Part shown: in pieces, positions 1 to 8,621 of the stretch
Numbering within the stretch: the stretch's first letter is position 1
How the letters are laid out: each line of letters starts with the position of its first letter
NCBI RefSeq assembly: GCF_030131845.1
Contig: NZ_JASKYM010000001.1
Location: 806,001 to 870,000, forward strand
Direction: 5' to 3'
Source of the DNA: Romboutsia sedimentorum
GTDB taxonomy: Bacteria; Bacillota; Clostridia; Peptostreptococcales; Peptostreptococcaceae
Length of the DNA: 64,000 bases
Notes under the pieces: generated by a model
Seen by the model: only the letters and a program-made list of their open reading frames with translations
Databases searched by the model: none
What the model was told of the DNA's origin: nothing
Made by a program: the position numbers and the translations under genes

Positions 1-412
1 CAAATGCAGATAATTCAGGGTAGTTATTTTCAATTTTAGTTTTTACTATGCTTACAAACGCTTCACTTAATTTTACTAAGTCAAAAGCATCGCACATTTG
101 CATTAAAGCGAAAAATTCATCTTGAGGCATTATTTCGCCTAGCTTTCCTAATCTAGTTCCTCCTGTTTTTTCATTACACCAAGGCATAGTTAGGTTTTTT
201 AATTCTTCTGGTCTATTACTTCCTATGTATACTTGATTTGGCATGTAATTAACTACATCGTTATAACTTCTTATATGATTACTTATTTCTTTTAAAAAAT
301 CCGAATCTGGATTTGTAGCTCTTTCAACATTACAAGTACTCCCATTTTGTACTATCATATCTGGAGTATGTACAAGTATGTAACTTGCACCTTTTAATAC
401 TGGATAACTCAT
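1..412 (-). CDS. grdC: Glycine reductase complex component C, beta subunit (partial, 3' end outside window)
   Basis: The N-terminal 137 codons of GrdC, starting at the ATG at 412 and running off the left edge with no stop. The protein begins MSYPVLKGASYILVHTPDM, typical of GrdC. Component C of glycine reductase converts the selenoprotein A-bound carboxymethyl intermediate to acetyl phosphate; GrdC and GrdD form the KAS III/PlsX-like pair. It follows grdB by 140 bp, consistent with being the distal part of the same operon. I cannot see the catalytic part of the protein, and grdD, expected next, lies outside the window. Confidence 0.9.
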   Translation of the reverse strand, partial: MSYPVLKGASYILVHTPDMIVQNGSTCNVERATNPDSDFLKEISNHIRSYNDVVNYMPNQVYIGSNRPEELKNLTMPWCNEKTGGTRLGKLGEIMPQDEFFALMQMCDAFDLVKLSEAFVSIVKTKIENNYPELSAF

Positions 413-552
413 AAACGCACCCCCAATAATTTTTTAGATATATCCAACACCATAATCTTAAAGAGGTGCTGGTTCATATACTCATTTTCACAAATAGATG
501 GACCAAAAGCCCATCTATTTGTTTTTTATGTATTTAATTGATGTTGTATAAC

Positions 553-1902
553 TTAAGCCATAGATTTAGGCTTTAGTATACTAGTATCTACTTTTTCAAA
601 TACTGTTTGATCCTCTACTTCTGTAAGTAAAGCTACTAACGCCTTTTCTACTAACCCCCTTCTTAATGCTTTTTCCTCAGCAGGATCAAGCGCAGGATTT
701 CCAAGTGGATGAGGTATTGCTATAGTTGGAACTATTCTATTTGCACCAACTGTTAATGATATTGGAACTACTGTGCACATGTGAACCACAGGTACTTCAG
801 TAACTCTTTCTATCTCTTTTACCATCGTTGCACCGCAACGAGTACAAGTGCCTCATGTAGAAGTTAATATAATAGCATCTACATTTGCTTCTTTTAATTT
901 ATTACCTATTTCATTTGCATATTTCTTTGCATTTGCAACTGACGTTCCATTTCCTGTAGTTGTATAGAATGTTTCGTGTAATTCTCTTATTACACCTTCT
1001 CTTACCAAATCTCTTAATACATCAACTGGTAAAACTCTATCTGCATCTAAGTTAGCGTATACTGGATCATATCCACCATGAGCAGTTTCATGCGAATCTT
1101 CAGTTAAATCATCAAATCCTACTAATGAGTATTCTCCATACTTAGAAGCTGAAGAAGATTCTATTCTATCAGGATTTCCTTTAGGAACTATTCCTCCTGA
1201 AGTAACTACTGCTATTTTTGCATTAGATAAATTTTTAAGTGCAGCGCTTGGTTCTACTCTATCAAACACAGGCATTGGATATTCAGTTACAAATTCCTCA
1301 CCTTTGATTTTCTTAACCAGCATATCAACCGCTCTTTTAGATCCTTTTTCTTCATGGAAGAAGTTTACTCTAATACCTCTTTCTATGTATCCTTCTTCTT
1401 TAGGTGAACCTATTTTTTCACCACTAGCTAATTTTTTTGCAAATTTAACCATCTTAGGAAGTGCTTTTCTCATACCTGCTGCAGAATCTGATGTTTCTAC
1501 TATATAGACATCCTTTTTAAACATATCTGCACCTGGATTTTCTATGTACATTCCAGTAAGTACAGGTATATTTAAGCTTTCTTGAACTACCTTAGTTATA
1601 GCACCTGCTGCAACCCCATATCTACCAGCATTAAAAGATGGACCCGCTATGAAAAATTGAGGATTAAATGATTTTATCATTCCTAGTACTTCAGCACTTG
1701 CACTATCTAAATTCTCATTAAAGTAAGTATCCCCACATACTACTGTTCCAACTACTTCCATGTCTTCCCCTAATAATTTATTAAGTTGGACACTTATTGG
1801 AGGTAAATTTTCTGCCACATGTGGCTTAGTATCAGCTTTTTCTTCTCCACCTATCCCAGCGAAGAACTGATTTATATAATGAACTACTCTTAGTTTTCCC
1901 AT
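553..1902 (-). CDS. grdB: Glycine reductase complex selenoprotein B, gamma subunit (in-frame UGA = selenocysteine)
   Basis: A 449-residue selenoprotein that an ordinary translation splits into a 349-residue and a 90-residue piece. The TGA at 855-853 lies in frame between ILTST and GTCTRCGATMVKEIER, giving the Sec-x-x-Cys-x-x-Cys context of GrdB. The N-terminus MGKLRVVHYINQFFAGIGGEEK is characteristic. Protein B binds glycine through the pyruvoyl group of GrdE and hands a Se-carboxymethyl group to protein A. A perfect hairpin follows the UGA at SECIS distance (826-840). The gene sits 26 bp after grdA in the operon. It should be annotated as one gene, not as a frameshift. Confidence 0.96.
826..840 (-). 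promoter_or_regulatory. Likely bacterial SECIS hairpin in grdB
   Basis: The mRNA sequence CGTTGCGGTGCAACG forms a 6-bp stem with a GGU loop. The loop starts 19 nt after the UGA selenocysteine codon (855-853). Bacterial SECIS elements bound by SelB lie directly downstream of the UGA and carry a short apical loop with a conserved GU, which matches. Function is inferred from position and shape. Confidence 0.7.
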
Positions 1903-1928
1903 ATATTTTTCACCCCTTTTTTGTTTAA

Positions 1929-2408
1929 TTAAGCATTAAACTTACAGAATTGTTCTCTAACACTAGTCATTTCTTCTACTATTTCATCAACTTCAAGTAC
2001 CATTTCCATCATACTTATTTGCTCTTCATAAACAGATGAATCAAATTCAGCTTTCATTTCTTCTTCTACAACATGATATACTCTAAGTCCTAATTCAACT
2101 CCAGCAAGTGGTCCGGCGAAAGTTGGATCACCAGCAGTTACTGTCTCAGCTGCAAGTCCAGCAGCTTCGGCTTCAGATGCACCTAATAAAACCACAAGAT
2201 TGTCTGCTCCGTGTTTTTCACAAGCTTCTTTAACTCTCTTTTGGTTTTCTAAGTCCATAGCCCCTGCAGCCGTTCAGACAAAACATTCTGTTGAAGAAAA
2301 TATTACTTCTGCTCCCTCTATACCTTTTATACACTCTTCTATCGCAGGTCCTGGTATACCGTCACGGTCACCTATTATAAGGACCTTTTTATTAGCAAGT
2401 ATGCTCAT
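1929..2408 (-). CDS. grdA: Glycine reductase selenoprotein A (in-frame UGA = selenocysteine)
   Basis: 159 residues, the usual GrdA length. The real start is the ATG at 2408 ([20 protein letters not shown]), preceded by AAGGGGG. The open frame after residue 44 is interrupted by TGA at 2276-2274, which is Sec45 in the GrdA redox motif Cys42-Phe-Val-Sec45, followed by [11 protein letters not shown]. GrdA carries the carboxymethyl-selenoether from protein B to protein C and is re-reduced by the thioredoxin system encoded just upstream. Naive gene calling would start at an internal Met and lose the first 50 residues, including the active site. Confidence 0.97.
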
Positions 2409-2450
2409 AGTTATCCCCCTTAATTTATATACACTACTTAACTTATATTA

Positions 2451-3737
2451 TTAATAAGTTACTGTAGATAATTTTCCAAATCCTGTTTCATTAGTAGCCC
2501 CAGTTATAACTTGTATTTCAGCTTCTATGCTTCCATCTTCTCTTAAACTTCCAGCAAATCCACCAGCTATAAAATCTACCACTTCTATATGGCCTAATAT
2601 TTTATCCATCTTAGGAAGTACTATTAATTCATTAGCATTTCCACCTGTTACAACTGCATTAGCTAATACATCTGCATCTGCAAGTGATTGAGAACCTCCA
2701 TCACGTCCTGCATATTCGTCAGTTACTATAACAGTTTTAACATTTTCACCTTCTATTTTTTTACAGTTCATTATTAAATCTGTATCTGGATTTCCAAATC
2801 CTTCTTGAGATACTATAACTGCATCTAATCCTAAATACTTACATAACTTAGCTGTCCAGTTAGAAGATCTTTCTTTATCTGCAAGGTATACGTTTTCATT
2901 AGTTATAATTACACCCACAAAATTTATTTCTTTTCCATGTTGTGCATATAAATCCTCTACTACAGAGTTGTTTATATGAACATAAGATGGATTTTTATCA
3001 CATGCAGAAACACAGTTACCACTTACAATTGCCCCATCCATAAGTTCTGTTGGGTAAAGCATAGTTGGAACTATTTGCTTTGCATCTACTCCATACACAT
3101 ATGTATCGTGAAGTAATCCTTGAGTTTGAAGCATATATACATATCCTACTTTTGGAAGGTTTGGATATTCTGCTATGGACTCTAAAAGTGGCTTAGTTTC
3201 ATAAGTTTTAACTTCATCAGGAGTTAAATCTCTAGCAGCTTCGCCTAAGTATGCTGCAGCTTTAAATCCTATCATTCTAACAGCTTTTTCATGATTATGT
3301 TGCTTTAAACCATCAACTGGTTCAGCTATGACTACTATATTGTTTAGTGTAGAAAATGGACAATAATCAGCACCAGGGCCTGTCATATCAATTATACCTT
3401 CTTGGAATCCTACTATTTTACCTGTAGTTACAACTGCACATCCAGAAAGTACATGCGTTTTACCTTCTCCTACTGTATCAACTTTGGAGATTATTCCCGG
3501 GAATATTCCACCCCTACCTTCAACCTTAACTCTTGGTTCTATAACGTCTTTTACTGGTGTTATTCTTACGCTTTCACCTGGGCGAACTAAATCTATATCT
3601 ATAGATTTTATGTGCTCATCTCCACCAATTTCTTCAAGCATTTCTTCTTTATTAATGAATAATACTCCATCTTTTACCTCAGTAACATCAGCAAATTGAA
3701 TATCTTTTATAAAGATTTTTCCTAACTCAAGACGCAT
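2451..3737 (-). CDS. grdE: Glycine reductase component B proprotein (alpha/beta subunits, pyruvoyl)
   Basis: A 428-residue proprotein. GrdE is cleaved autocatalytically at an Asn-Cys bond, the Cys becoming a pyruvoyl group that forms a Schiff base with glycine. The site is visible as Asn241-Cys242 in VSGNCVSACDKNP. The N-terminus (MRLELGKIFIKDIQFAD) and the mid-region THVLSGCAVVTTGKIVGFQEG match the family. It lies between trxA and grdA; the 153-bp gap before it contains a long hairpin (3784-3842). Length and processing residues look intact, so the enzyme should be functional. Confidence 0.95.
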   Translation of the reverse strand: MRLELGKIFIKDIQFADVTEVKDGVLFINKEEMLEEIGGDEHIKSIDIDLVRPGESVRITPVKDVIEPRVKVEGRGGIFPGIISKVDTVGEGKTHVLSGCAVVTTGKIVGFQEGIIDMTGPGADYCPFSTLNNIVVIAEPVDGLKQHNHEKAVRMIGFKAAAYLGEAARDLTPDEVKTYETKPLLESIAEYPNLPKVGYVYMLQTQGLLHDTYVYGVDAKQIVPTMLYPTELMDGAIVSGNCVSACDKNPSYVHINNSVVEDLYAQHGKEINFVGVIITNENVYLADKERSSNWTAKLCKYLGLDAVIVSQEGFGNPDTDLIMNCKKIEGENVKTVIVTDEYAGRDGGSQSLADADVLANAVVTGGNANELIVLPKMDKILGHIEVVDFIAGGFAGSLREDGSIEAEIQVITGATNETGFGKLSTVTY

Positions 3738-3783
3738 ACTGGCACCCCCAATTTTTTAATTATTAAATTTTTAACAATTTCTA

Positions 3784-3842
3784 ACTAGCTTAATCCTCTA
3801 ACTTTTACTACTTATTAGTATCATTTTATAAATTAAGCTAGT
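3784..3842 (-). repeat. Inverted repeat in the trxA-grdE spacer
   Basis: The arms ACTAGCTTAAT (3784-3794) and ATTAAGCTAGT (3832-3842) are perfectly complementary over 11 bp. A smaller TACT/AGTA stem lies inside. No T tract follows on the minus strand, so it does not look like a terminator. It may be an mRNA processing or stability element separating trxBA from the grd structural genes. Confidence 0.55.
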
Positions 3843-3890
3843 CATGTAAACTATATATAGATTTGAGATTTACCCAAATTTATAACAATA

Positions 3891-4208
3891 TTAAATATAC
3901 TTTTTAATCATCTGTTCTATGTTAGTTTTTGTAGCATCATCTTTTGTAACTTCATCTATTTTAGCACCATCTTTATATATAGCTATAGTTGGAAGACCTA
4001 GCACTTTTTCTTTTATAGCTAATCTTCTAGCTTTCGTAGTATCTAATTTACAAAACTTAAAATTATCATTGTACTCATTAGCTAATTCTTCAACTTCTGG
4101 AAGTAATGCTTTGCAAGGTTCGCATCCTTCACTCCAAAAATCTACTACTACTATACCTTCATGCTTTAAAACTTCTTCTTCAAAAGTGTTCTTATCTAAA
4201 ACTACCAT
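3891..4208 (-). CDS. trxA: Thioredoxin of the glycine reductase operon
   Basis: 105 residues, the usual thioredoxin length. The active site is WSEGCEPC (Cys29, Cys32), the GCEPC variant seen in amino-acid-fermenting clostridia instead of the common WCGPC. A cis-proline follows in [12 protein letters not shown]. With trxB directly upstream it supplies electrons from NAD(P)H to regenerate selenoprotein A after each glycine reduction cycle. It starts at an ATG with a GGGGG ribosome site and lies 52 bp after trxB, in the operon. Confidence 0.93.
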   Translation of the reverse strand: MVVLDKNTFEEEVLKHEGIVVVDFWSEGCEPCKALLPEVEELANEYNDNFKFCKLDTTKARRLAIKEKVLGLPTIAIYKDGAKIDEVTKDDATKTNIEQMIKKYI

Positions 4209-4260
4209 ATTATAAATCCCCCTTTAGATTTTAATTAAACTCCCTTTTTGAAAATAATTT

Positions 4261-5226
4261 TTATGCGTTTGCTTCTGATAAATGACCTAGCTTATTTTCA
4301 ATATATTTTTCAGCAGTTATTGTAGCTATAGCACCATCATTTGTAGCAGTTACTACTTGTCTTAATGCTTTAACTCTACAATCTCCAGCTGCAAATACGC
4401 CTTCTATATTAGTTCTCATTTCCTCATCTGTTATTATGTATCCTCTATTGTCCATATTTATTTTATCTTTAAATAAGCTTGTTTGCGGATCAAGGCCAAT
4501 AAATACAAATACTCCCATTGTTCCATCTTCTTCATCGGCTTCATATTCTCTTAATTCACCAGTTACATTGTTTTTAAATACAACCTTTTCTAGTATTCCA
4601 TCACCATGTAACTCTTTTATAGATGTATTGTACATAATTTCTATATCTTTATGGTCTATAGCTTTTTGAGCTATTGATTTAGCACATGTTAATTCTTCAC
4701 TTATATTAACAATAGTTACTTTTCTAGCAAACTTAGTTAAAAACATACCTTCTTCAACTGCACTATTTCCTCCACCAACTGCAAATACTTCTAAATCCGT
4801 GAAAAAATCTCCATCACATGTTGCACAATAAGATACGCCTTTTCCTGTAAGTTCTTTTTCTCCTGGTACCCCTAGCTTTTTCGATGTTGCTCCTGTTGCT
4901 ATTACAACAGCCTTACATCTATATTCTGATTTTTCTCCCCTTAATACTTTTATTTCTCCATCTATATTTACTTCTACAATATTATCTTTAATCATCTCTG
5001 CTCCAAAACTTTTGCATTGTTCAACCATTCTAGCTATTAATTTTGGCCCACTTGCATCTTCTACAGATCCTGGATAATTTGCTACATCATGTGTAGTAAC
5101 TATCTGTCCACCAGTTTTTCCTTTTTCTAATATAAGAGTCTTAAGCTTTGCCCTAGCTCCATAAAGTCCTGCTGAAAGTCCTGCTGGTCCTGATCCTACT
5201 ATGATTAAATCATATAAATTTTCCAT
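4261..5226 (-). CDS. trxB: Thioredoxin reductase (NAD(P)H-dependent flavoprotein)
   Basis: 321 residues. The FAD-binding motif GSGPAGLSAGLYGARA is near the N-terminus, the redox-active CATC (Cys134/Cys137) is in the middle, the nucleotide-binding GGGNSAVEEG follows, and the FAD-binding GVFAAGDCR is near the C-terminus. These define a low-molecular-weight thioredoxin reductase. It reduces TrxA for the glycine reductase system and is the second gene of the operon, after grdX. Confidence 0.95.
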   Translation of the reverse strand: MENLYDLIIVGSGPAGLSAGLYGARAKLKTLILEKGKTGGQIVTTHDVANYPGSVEDASGPKLIARMVEQCKSFGAEMIKDNIVEVNIDGEIKVLRGEKSEYRCKAVVIATGATSKKLGVPGEKELTGKGVSYCATCDGDFFTDLEVFAVGGGNSAVEEGMFLTKFARKVTIVNISEELTCAKSIAQKAIDHKDIEIMYNTSIKELHGDGILEKVVFKNNVTGELREYEADEEDGTMGVFVFIGLDPQTSLFKDKINMDNRGYIITDEEMRTNIEGVFAAGDCRVKALRQVVTATNDGAIATITAEKYIENKLGHLSEANA

Positions 5227-5323
5227 TATTTTCCCCCTTTATTAAACTTGTCTATATATTAAACTTTATTTGCTAACACTTTAATTTATTCATAGATTTA
5301 ATATATTAAAATTAATTTTTATA

Positions 5324-5698
5324 CTAAACTATATATTCAATTCTTTGTAGGGTATTATTTAGAATATCAAAATCTATAACTCTAAAGTCATCTATAACTT
5401 GATCTGTCCAGTTTGGAGTCTTTTTATTGTTTTGGAATTTAGTTGCAGTTGCTATTGCTTCTTCTATTAATATTAATGAATTGTGGTCTAGATTATGTCC
5501 TTTTTTCATGATTACACTTCTATATGGTGTTTCATTAGGCTTTACACTTCCATAAAGAGGATGAGACAAAAGTTCATATCCCTTATGTATAAGGTCTCTG
5601 CATTCTTTTAAGATTTCTATGTATGTAATGTCTTTTTGTAGAATTTCTTTGTTAGTAAGTTGTTTTTTAACAATTGGATTATTCGTGATTATTATCAT
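5324..5698 (-). CDS. grdX: GrdX protein, first gene of the glycine reductase operon
   Basis: 124 residues. The sequence MIIITNNPIVKKQL...YEILSHPLYGSVKPNETPYRS-like region is typical of GrdX, a small protein of unknown biochemical function found only at the head of grd operons. It starts at the ATG at 5698 with a GGGGG ribosome site and lies about 40 bp after the riboswitch terminator. Expression should therefore depend on glycine read-through. No catalytic motif is visible. Confidence 0.88.
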   Translation of the reverse strand: MIIITNNPIVKKQLTNKEILQKDITYIEILKECRDLIHKGYELLSHPLYGSVKPNETPYRSVIMKKGHNLDHNSLILIEEAIATATKFQNNKKTPNWTDQVIDDFRVIDFDILNNTLQRIEYIV

Positions 5699-5737
5699 TT
5701 ATCCCCCTCACTTTCAAAACTTTATATTTTTAGAACT

Positions 5738-5780
5738 AAAAAACAGAGAAAACAAATTCCTAATTTGTTCTCTCTGTTAA
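5738..5780 (-). terminator. Riboswitch-controlled intrinsic terminator
   Basis: On the minus strand an AACAGAGA/TCTCTGTT stem extended by AACAAATT/AATTTGTT is followed by a run of T. It lies between the glycine aptamer and grdX. The 5' arm (ACAGAGAG) can instead pair with CUCUG at the 3' end of the aptamer, giving a plausible antiterminator. Confidence 0.85.
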
Positions 5781-5786
5781 TATTAT

Positions 5787-5920
5787 TTTCAGAGGTCCGT
5801 CTAGACATAGTATTTTTACCTGAGAATTTCACTTAATTTAATTTAGGTAATTAATTAAATTTGTCCCTTCGGTCGCTTTTATATCAAAAGCTGTCTCCCA
5901 TGCCCTTCACTCGGATATTT
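5787..5920 (-). ncRNA. Glycine riboswitch (single aptamer) upstream of grdX
   Basis: Read on the minus strand, the leader contains the conserved glycine-aptamer blocks in order: GGGAGAC, then GCGACCGAAGGGACAAA, then TTCTCAGGTAAAAAT and GTCTAGACGG...CCTCTG. Only one aptamer is present; the transcript begins only about 30 nt before it, so the usual tandem partner is absent. A terminator follows at 5738-5780. The likely logic is an ON switch in which glycine binding favours read-through into the glycine reductase operon. The direction is inferred from the family and the arrangement. Confidence 0.88.
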
Positions 5921-5957
5921 AATTTTGTTATACTTTTTTTCTATGTTATTTAAGTTA

Positions 5958-5986
5958 AGTATATAATCTTTCTATAGCACTTTCAA
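5958..5986 (-). promoter_or_regulatory. Sigma-A promoter of the grd operon
   Basis: On the minus strand TTGAAA, a 17-bp spacer and TATACT. Both hexamers match consensus at five of six positions. The predicted start near 5951 places the glycine aptamer about 30 nt into the RNA. Confidence 0.75.
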
Positions 5987-6270
5987 CAAGTTTTTTTAAG
6001 TTTTTTTCATCATTTTTCGAGTTAATATTTCAGCTTTCAAGTTTTTAATAAATTAATCTACTATTTTGTCTTTTTTTAACAATAAATGTATAATTATACA
6101 AGTAACTAGGAAGATAAATATTAAGAATACTATCACAAGTAAGTTAGAATATAATACTGAAATTCCAAAAATATTATATGTATCTGTTCATGTTCGTATA
6201 GTCATATAGACATAAATAATCTAACTAGTTATATATAGTTAAATTAGAAAGGAGGCATCTAAAATATTTA
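5987..6270. other. AT-rich gene-free stretch with an orphan ribosome-binding-site-like motif
   Basis: Apart from the grd promoter at its left edge this stretch holds no convincing reading frame. GAAAGGAGG at about 6247-6255 on the plus strand is a strong Shine-Dalgarno-like sequence, but no ATG, GTG or TTG follows at usable distance before the palindrome at 6271. It may be the relic of a deleted gene. Confidence 0.5.
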
Positions 6271-6324
6271 CATATAAAATAAATGCTTAACACTTTTTCA
6301 AGTGTTAAGCATTTATTTTATATG
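6271..6324. terminator. Perfect 25-bp-arm palindrome, terminator of the metalloprotease gene
   Basis: Two 25-nt arms are perfectly complementary around a 4-nt loop; the GC-richer core is GCTTAACACTT. The element directly abuts the stop codon of the metalloprotease gene. The U-rich outer 3' arm (ATTTATTTT) acts as the T tract in both directions, so it should terminate on either strand. Confidence 0.75.
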
Positions 6325-8448
6325 TTATTTCTTATTTGAATTGTTTGTTTTAAAATTAATTTTATACGTAAAATCCACTGGATTTTTATCATCTATAGGA
6401 GCTGCATAGGATGTAATCATATAATTCTTTCCATCGTGGAATAACTGTCTTAATGTTAATACATCTTGTTGAGTTACATTAAATGGGTCAACATTAATAA
6501 CTTTATAATTTGTTTTTTTTCCTTTATTTTTTCCAACTTCTTTTTCATTAATAAATGTCACTGTGTAATTTACATATTCACCTGCTAGTTCTTTAAAGGA
6601 TTTAAAATTATCTATAGAACTCCCGTCATTGGTATATCCAACCTCAGGAATTTCAATATTATCTACATACCAGCCGTCTTGATTGTTACCCCAGTCTGTT
6701 AAATAACGGAAAGATACCAGTATTTTTTGACCAGCATATTTGCTCAAATCAAAACTTTCTTTCTTCCATCCTTCATAAGTCCCCGTAAATCCAGGAAGAT
6801 TTTCTTTTATCTTTGGATATCCGTTATCTACAACGTCACTACTTGTATTTTCATTACTTAAACTTTTCCAAGTCTTTCCGTTATCTGTTGAAATTTGAAC
6901 AACACCAAAATCCCATTGTTCTTCTATATCAATAAAATTATCAAATTTCAAAGTTGCTGTATTTTTATTAGTAAGGTCAGCTTCAAAAATTAAAGGATTA
7001 TCTGCTTCGTCACCTTCATTACTCCATAATACTTTATTGTTTTCATCTTTAGGATCAGTTACTGATTTCCATGGAGTTGAAAGAAAATCTACACCATTAA
7101 AGGAAATACTTCTAATTTTATCTTTAAAATCTAATATTTTAAAATCTCCACCCCAAGCTGGAATACCTTCTTTATCAAACTGTAAAGCTTTCTCATAGTT
7201 TACTGTCATACCACGTTTTGTACCCTTATTATCTATATCAATATCTCTAAGATTGATACTATCAAAGTTGTAAACTTTATTTCCTACTCTATCAGTATCT
7301 AAAGCTAATGCAGTAATAAAGTTTTGATAAAGTTTAGTAAAAGTAAGGTTAGATCCATGAGCCTTTAATACCTCATTAATACTCTTTATTCCTTGATTTT
7401 TATTTAATGCTAAGTCTTTAATAAAATCTTTTCCCAATTTATCATTCATATATAAAGTAAATAAGTATACCTGACCATAATCAGCAATAGTTTCAGGTCC
7501 AGTTGATGTTACTTTGTGTTCATCCCAATTAACAAGTGAATTCTCTGGGTGATCTAAATAGAAATTAACAGAACCTTCATTGTGTCCATATCCACCAAGG
7601 TATTCAGAGAAAGTAGACATACCTTCGTTAATCCAGGATTCTTCTAAACTATCATTGTCTGCATGAATCAAATGTTGAAGTTCATGCATAGTTGTTCCAA
7701 AAAATGTAGACTCTAAATTTTTTTCCCAATTACTTGTATCTATTGTTATAATATTTCTATCAATATAATTTTCAAGTGTTTTCCAAAAGAAACCTGCTAC
7801 AAAGAAAGGATAATCTGGGTCTTTGTAATTATCATCTATAATGTTATCTACTAACATTATAATTTTATCACTTCCCTCATAATAACCTTTGGGAACAACT
7901 CCCGATTCAACTAAGCTAGACTTTGATCCATTATGAACATCTGGTGTTCCAAAAAATTCAGTATCCTTTGGATAAATATTTTTATCAAATTCATCACGAA
8001 GTTTATCTACCTGTTCTTGTGTAACTACATGAGCTGGGCGAGGATCACCTTGTTGAAAAGATAAATCATTTGCTACCCAAATTTCAATATTTTCTCCAGC
8101 ACTTCTCATAGTAAATTCCTTGAATTTTAATTCTTTATTTAAAAATTTCTTTGTTCCTCCATTATAGGTAAATGAACTATTTTTTGTTAAATCTTTTGAT
8201 GATTGAGTTTCATTAAAATTAATTTTTTCTGCCTGTTCCTTAATGTCCTTTTCAGCATTCTTCAAAAATGATGGATTTTTAGATAATTGATTTAATTGAC
8301 TGTCAACATCAATACGATCACCATACTTCTCCACATTCCATTTTGGCATAGTTTCAGCTTTTACTTCTAGTGGCATAGTACACAAAGTCAGTGCATAAAG
8401 TGATAGTGCGCCTACTGTTATAGTAGATAACAGTTTTTTATTTTTCAT
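6325..8448 (-). CDS. Secreted zinc metalloprotease, immune inhibitor A-like
   Basis: 707 residues. A signal peptide is visible (MKNKK, a hydrophobic stretch, cleavage near AKA/VKAE around residue 31). The zinc site is HELQH at 255-259 and a probable third ligand is the Glu in SWINEGMS about 16 residues on, a gluzincin-type spacing resembling M30 peptidases. The C-terminal part (about 500-610) carries the VQISTDNGKTW...GQKILVSFRYLTDWG...DGWYVDNIEI signature of the MAM-like domain of immune inhibitor A proteases. It is probably exported to degrade host or environmental proteins for amino acids. It has its own GGGGGG ribosome site and terminator, so is likely monocistronic. Exact family (M6 or M30-like) is uncertain. 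Confidence 0.82.
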   Translation of the reverse strand: MKNKKLLSTITVGALSLYALTLCTMPLEVKAETMPKWNVEKYGDRIDVDSQLNQLSKNPSFLKNAEKDIKEQAEKINFNETQSSKDLTKNSSFTYNGGTKKFLNKELKFKEFTMRSAGENIEIWVANDLSFQQGDPRPAHVVTQEQVDKLRDEFDKNIYPKDTEFFGTPDVHNGSKSSLVESGVVPKGYYEGSDKIIMLVDNIIDDNYKDPDYPFFVAGFFWKTLENYIDRNIITIDTSNWEKNLESTFFGTTMHELQHLIHADNDSLEESWINEGMSTFSEYLGGYGHNEGSVNFYLDHPENSLVNWDEHKVTSTGPETIADYGQVYLFTLYMNDKLGKDFIKDLALNKNQGIKSINEVLKAHGSNLTFTKLYQNFITALALDTDRVGNKVYNFDSINLRDIDIDNKGTKRGMTVNYEKALQFDKEGIPAWGGDFKILDFKDKIRSISFNGVDFLSTPWKSVTDPKDENNKVLWSNEGDEADNPLIFEADLTNKNTATLKFDNFIDIEEQWDFGVVQISTDNGKTWKSLSNENTSSDVVDNGYPKIKENLPGFTGTYEGWKKESFDLSKYAGQKILVSFRYLTDWGNNQDGWYVDNIEIPEVGYTNDGSSIDNFKSFKELAGEYVNYTVTFINEKEVGKNKGKKTNYKVINVDPFNVTQQDVLTLRQLFHDGKNYMITSYAAPIDDKNPVDFTYKINFKTNNSNKK

Positions 8449-8621
8449 AAAATCCCCCCTGTTTCATTTTTTTAAATCCCTCTAATTTCCAATAAATTGT
8501 AGCATAATTAAGTTTTAAAATAAATACTTTTCTATTTGCAAATTCATACTAAATATATTGCGTTTCTTCTTGTTTAAAATCATTTTTTAAATATATTTTT
8601 ATTTTTAAGTAATTATCTAAT

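Noticed and set aside
553-1902. grdB appears as two pieces, suggesting a frameshift or pseudogene
   Set aside because: The two pieces are in the same frame, separated only by TGA in the known Sec-x-x-Cys-x-x-Cys context, so it is selenocysteine recoding.
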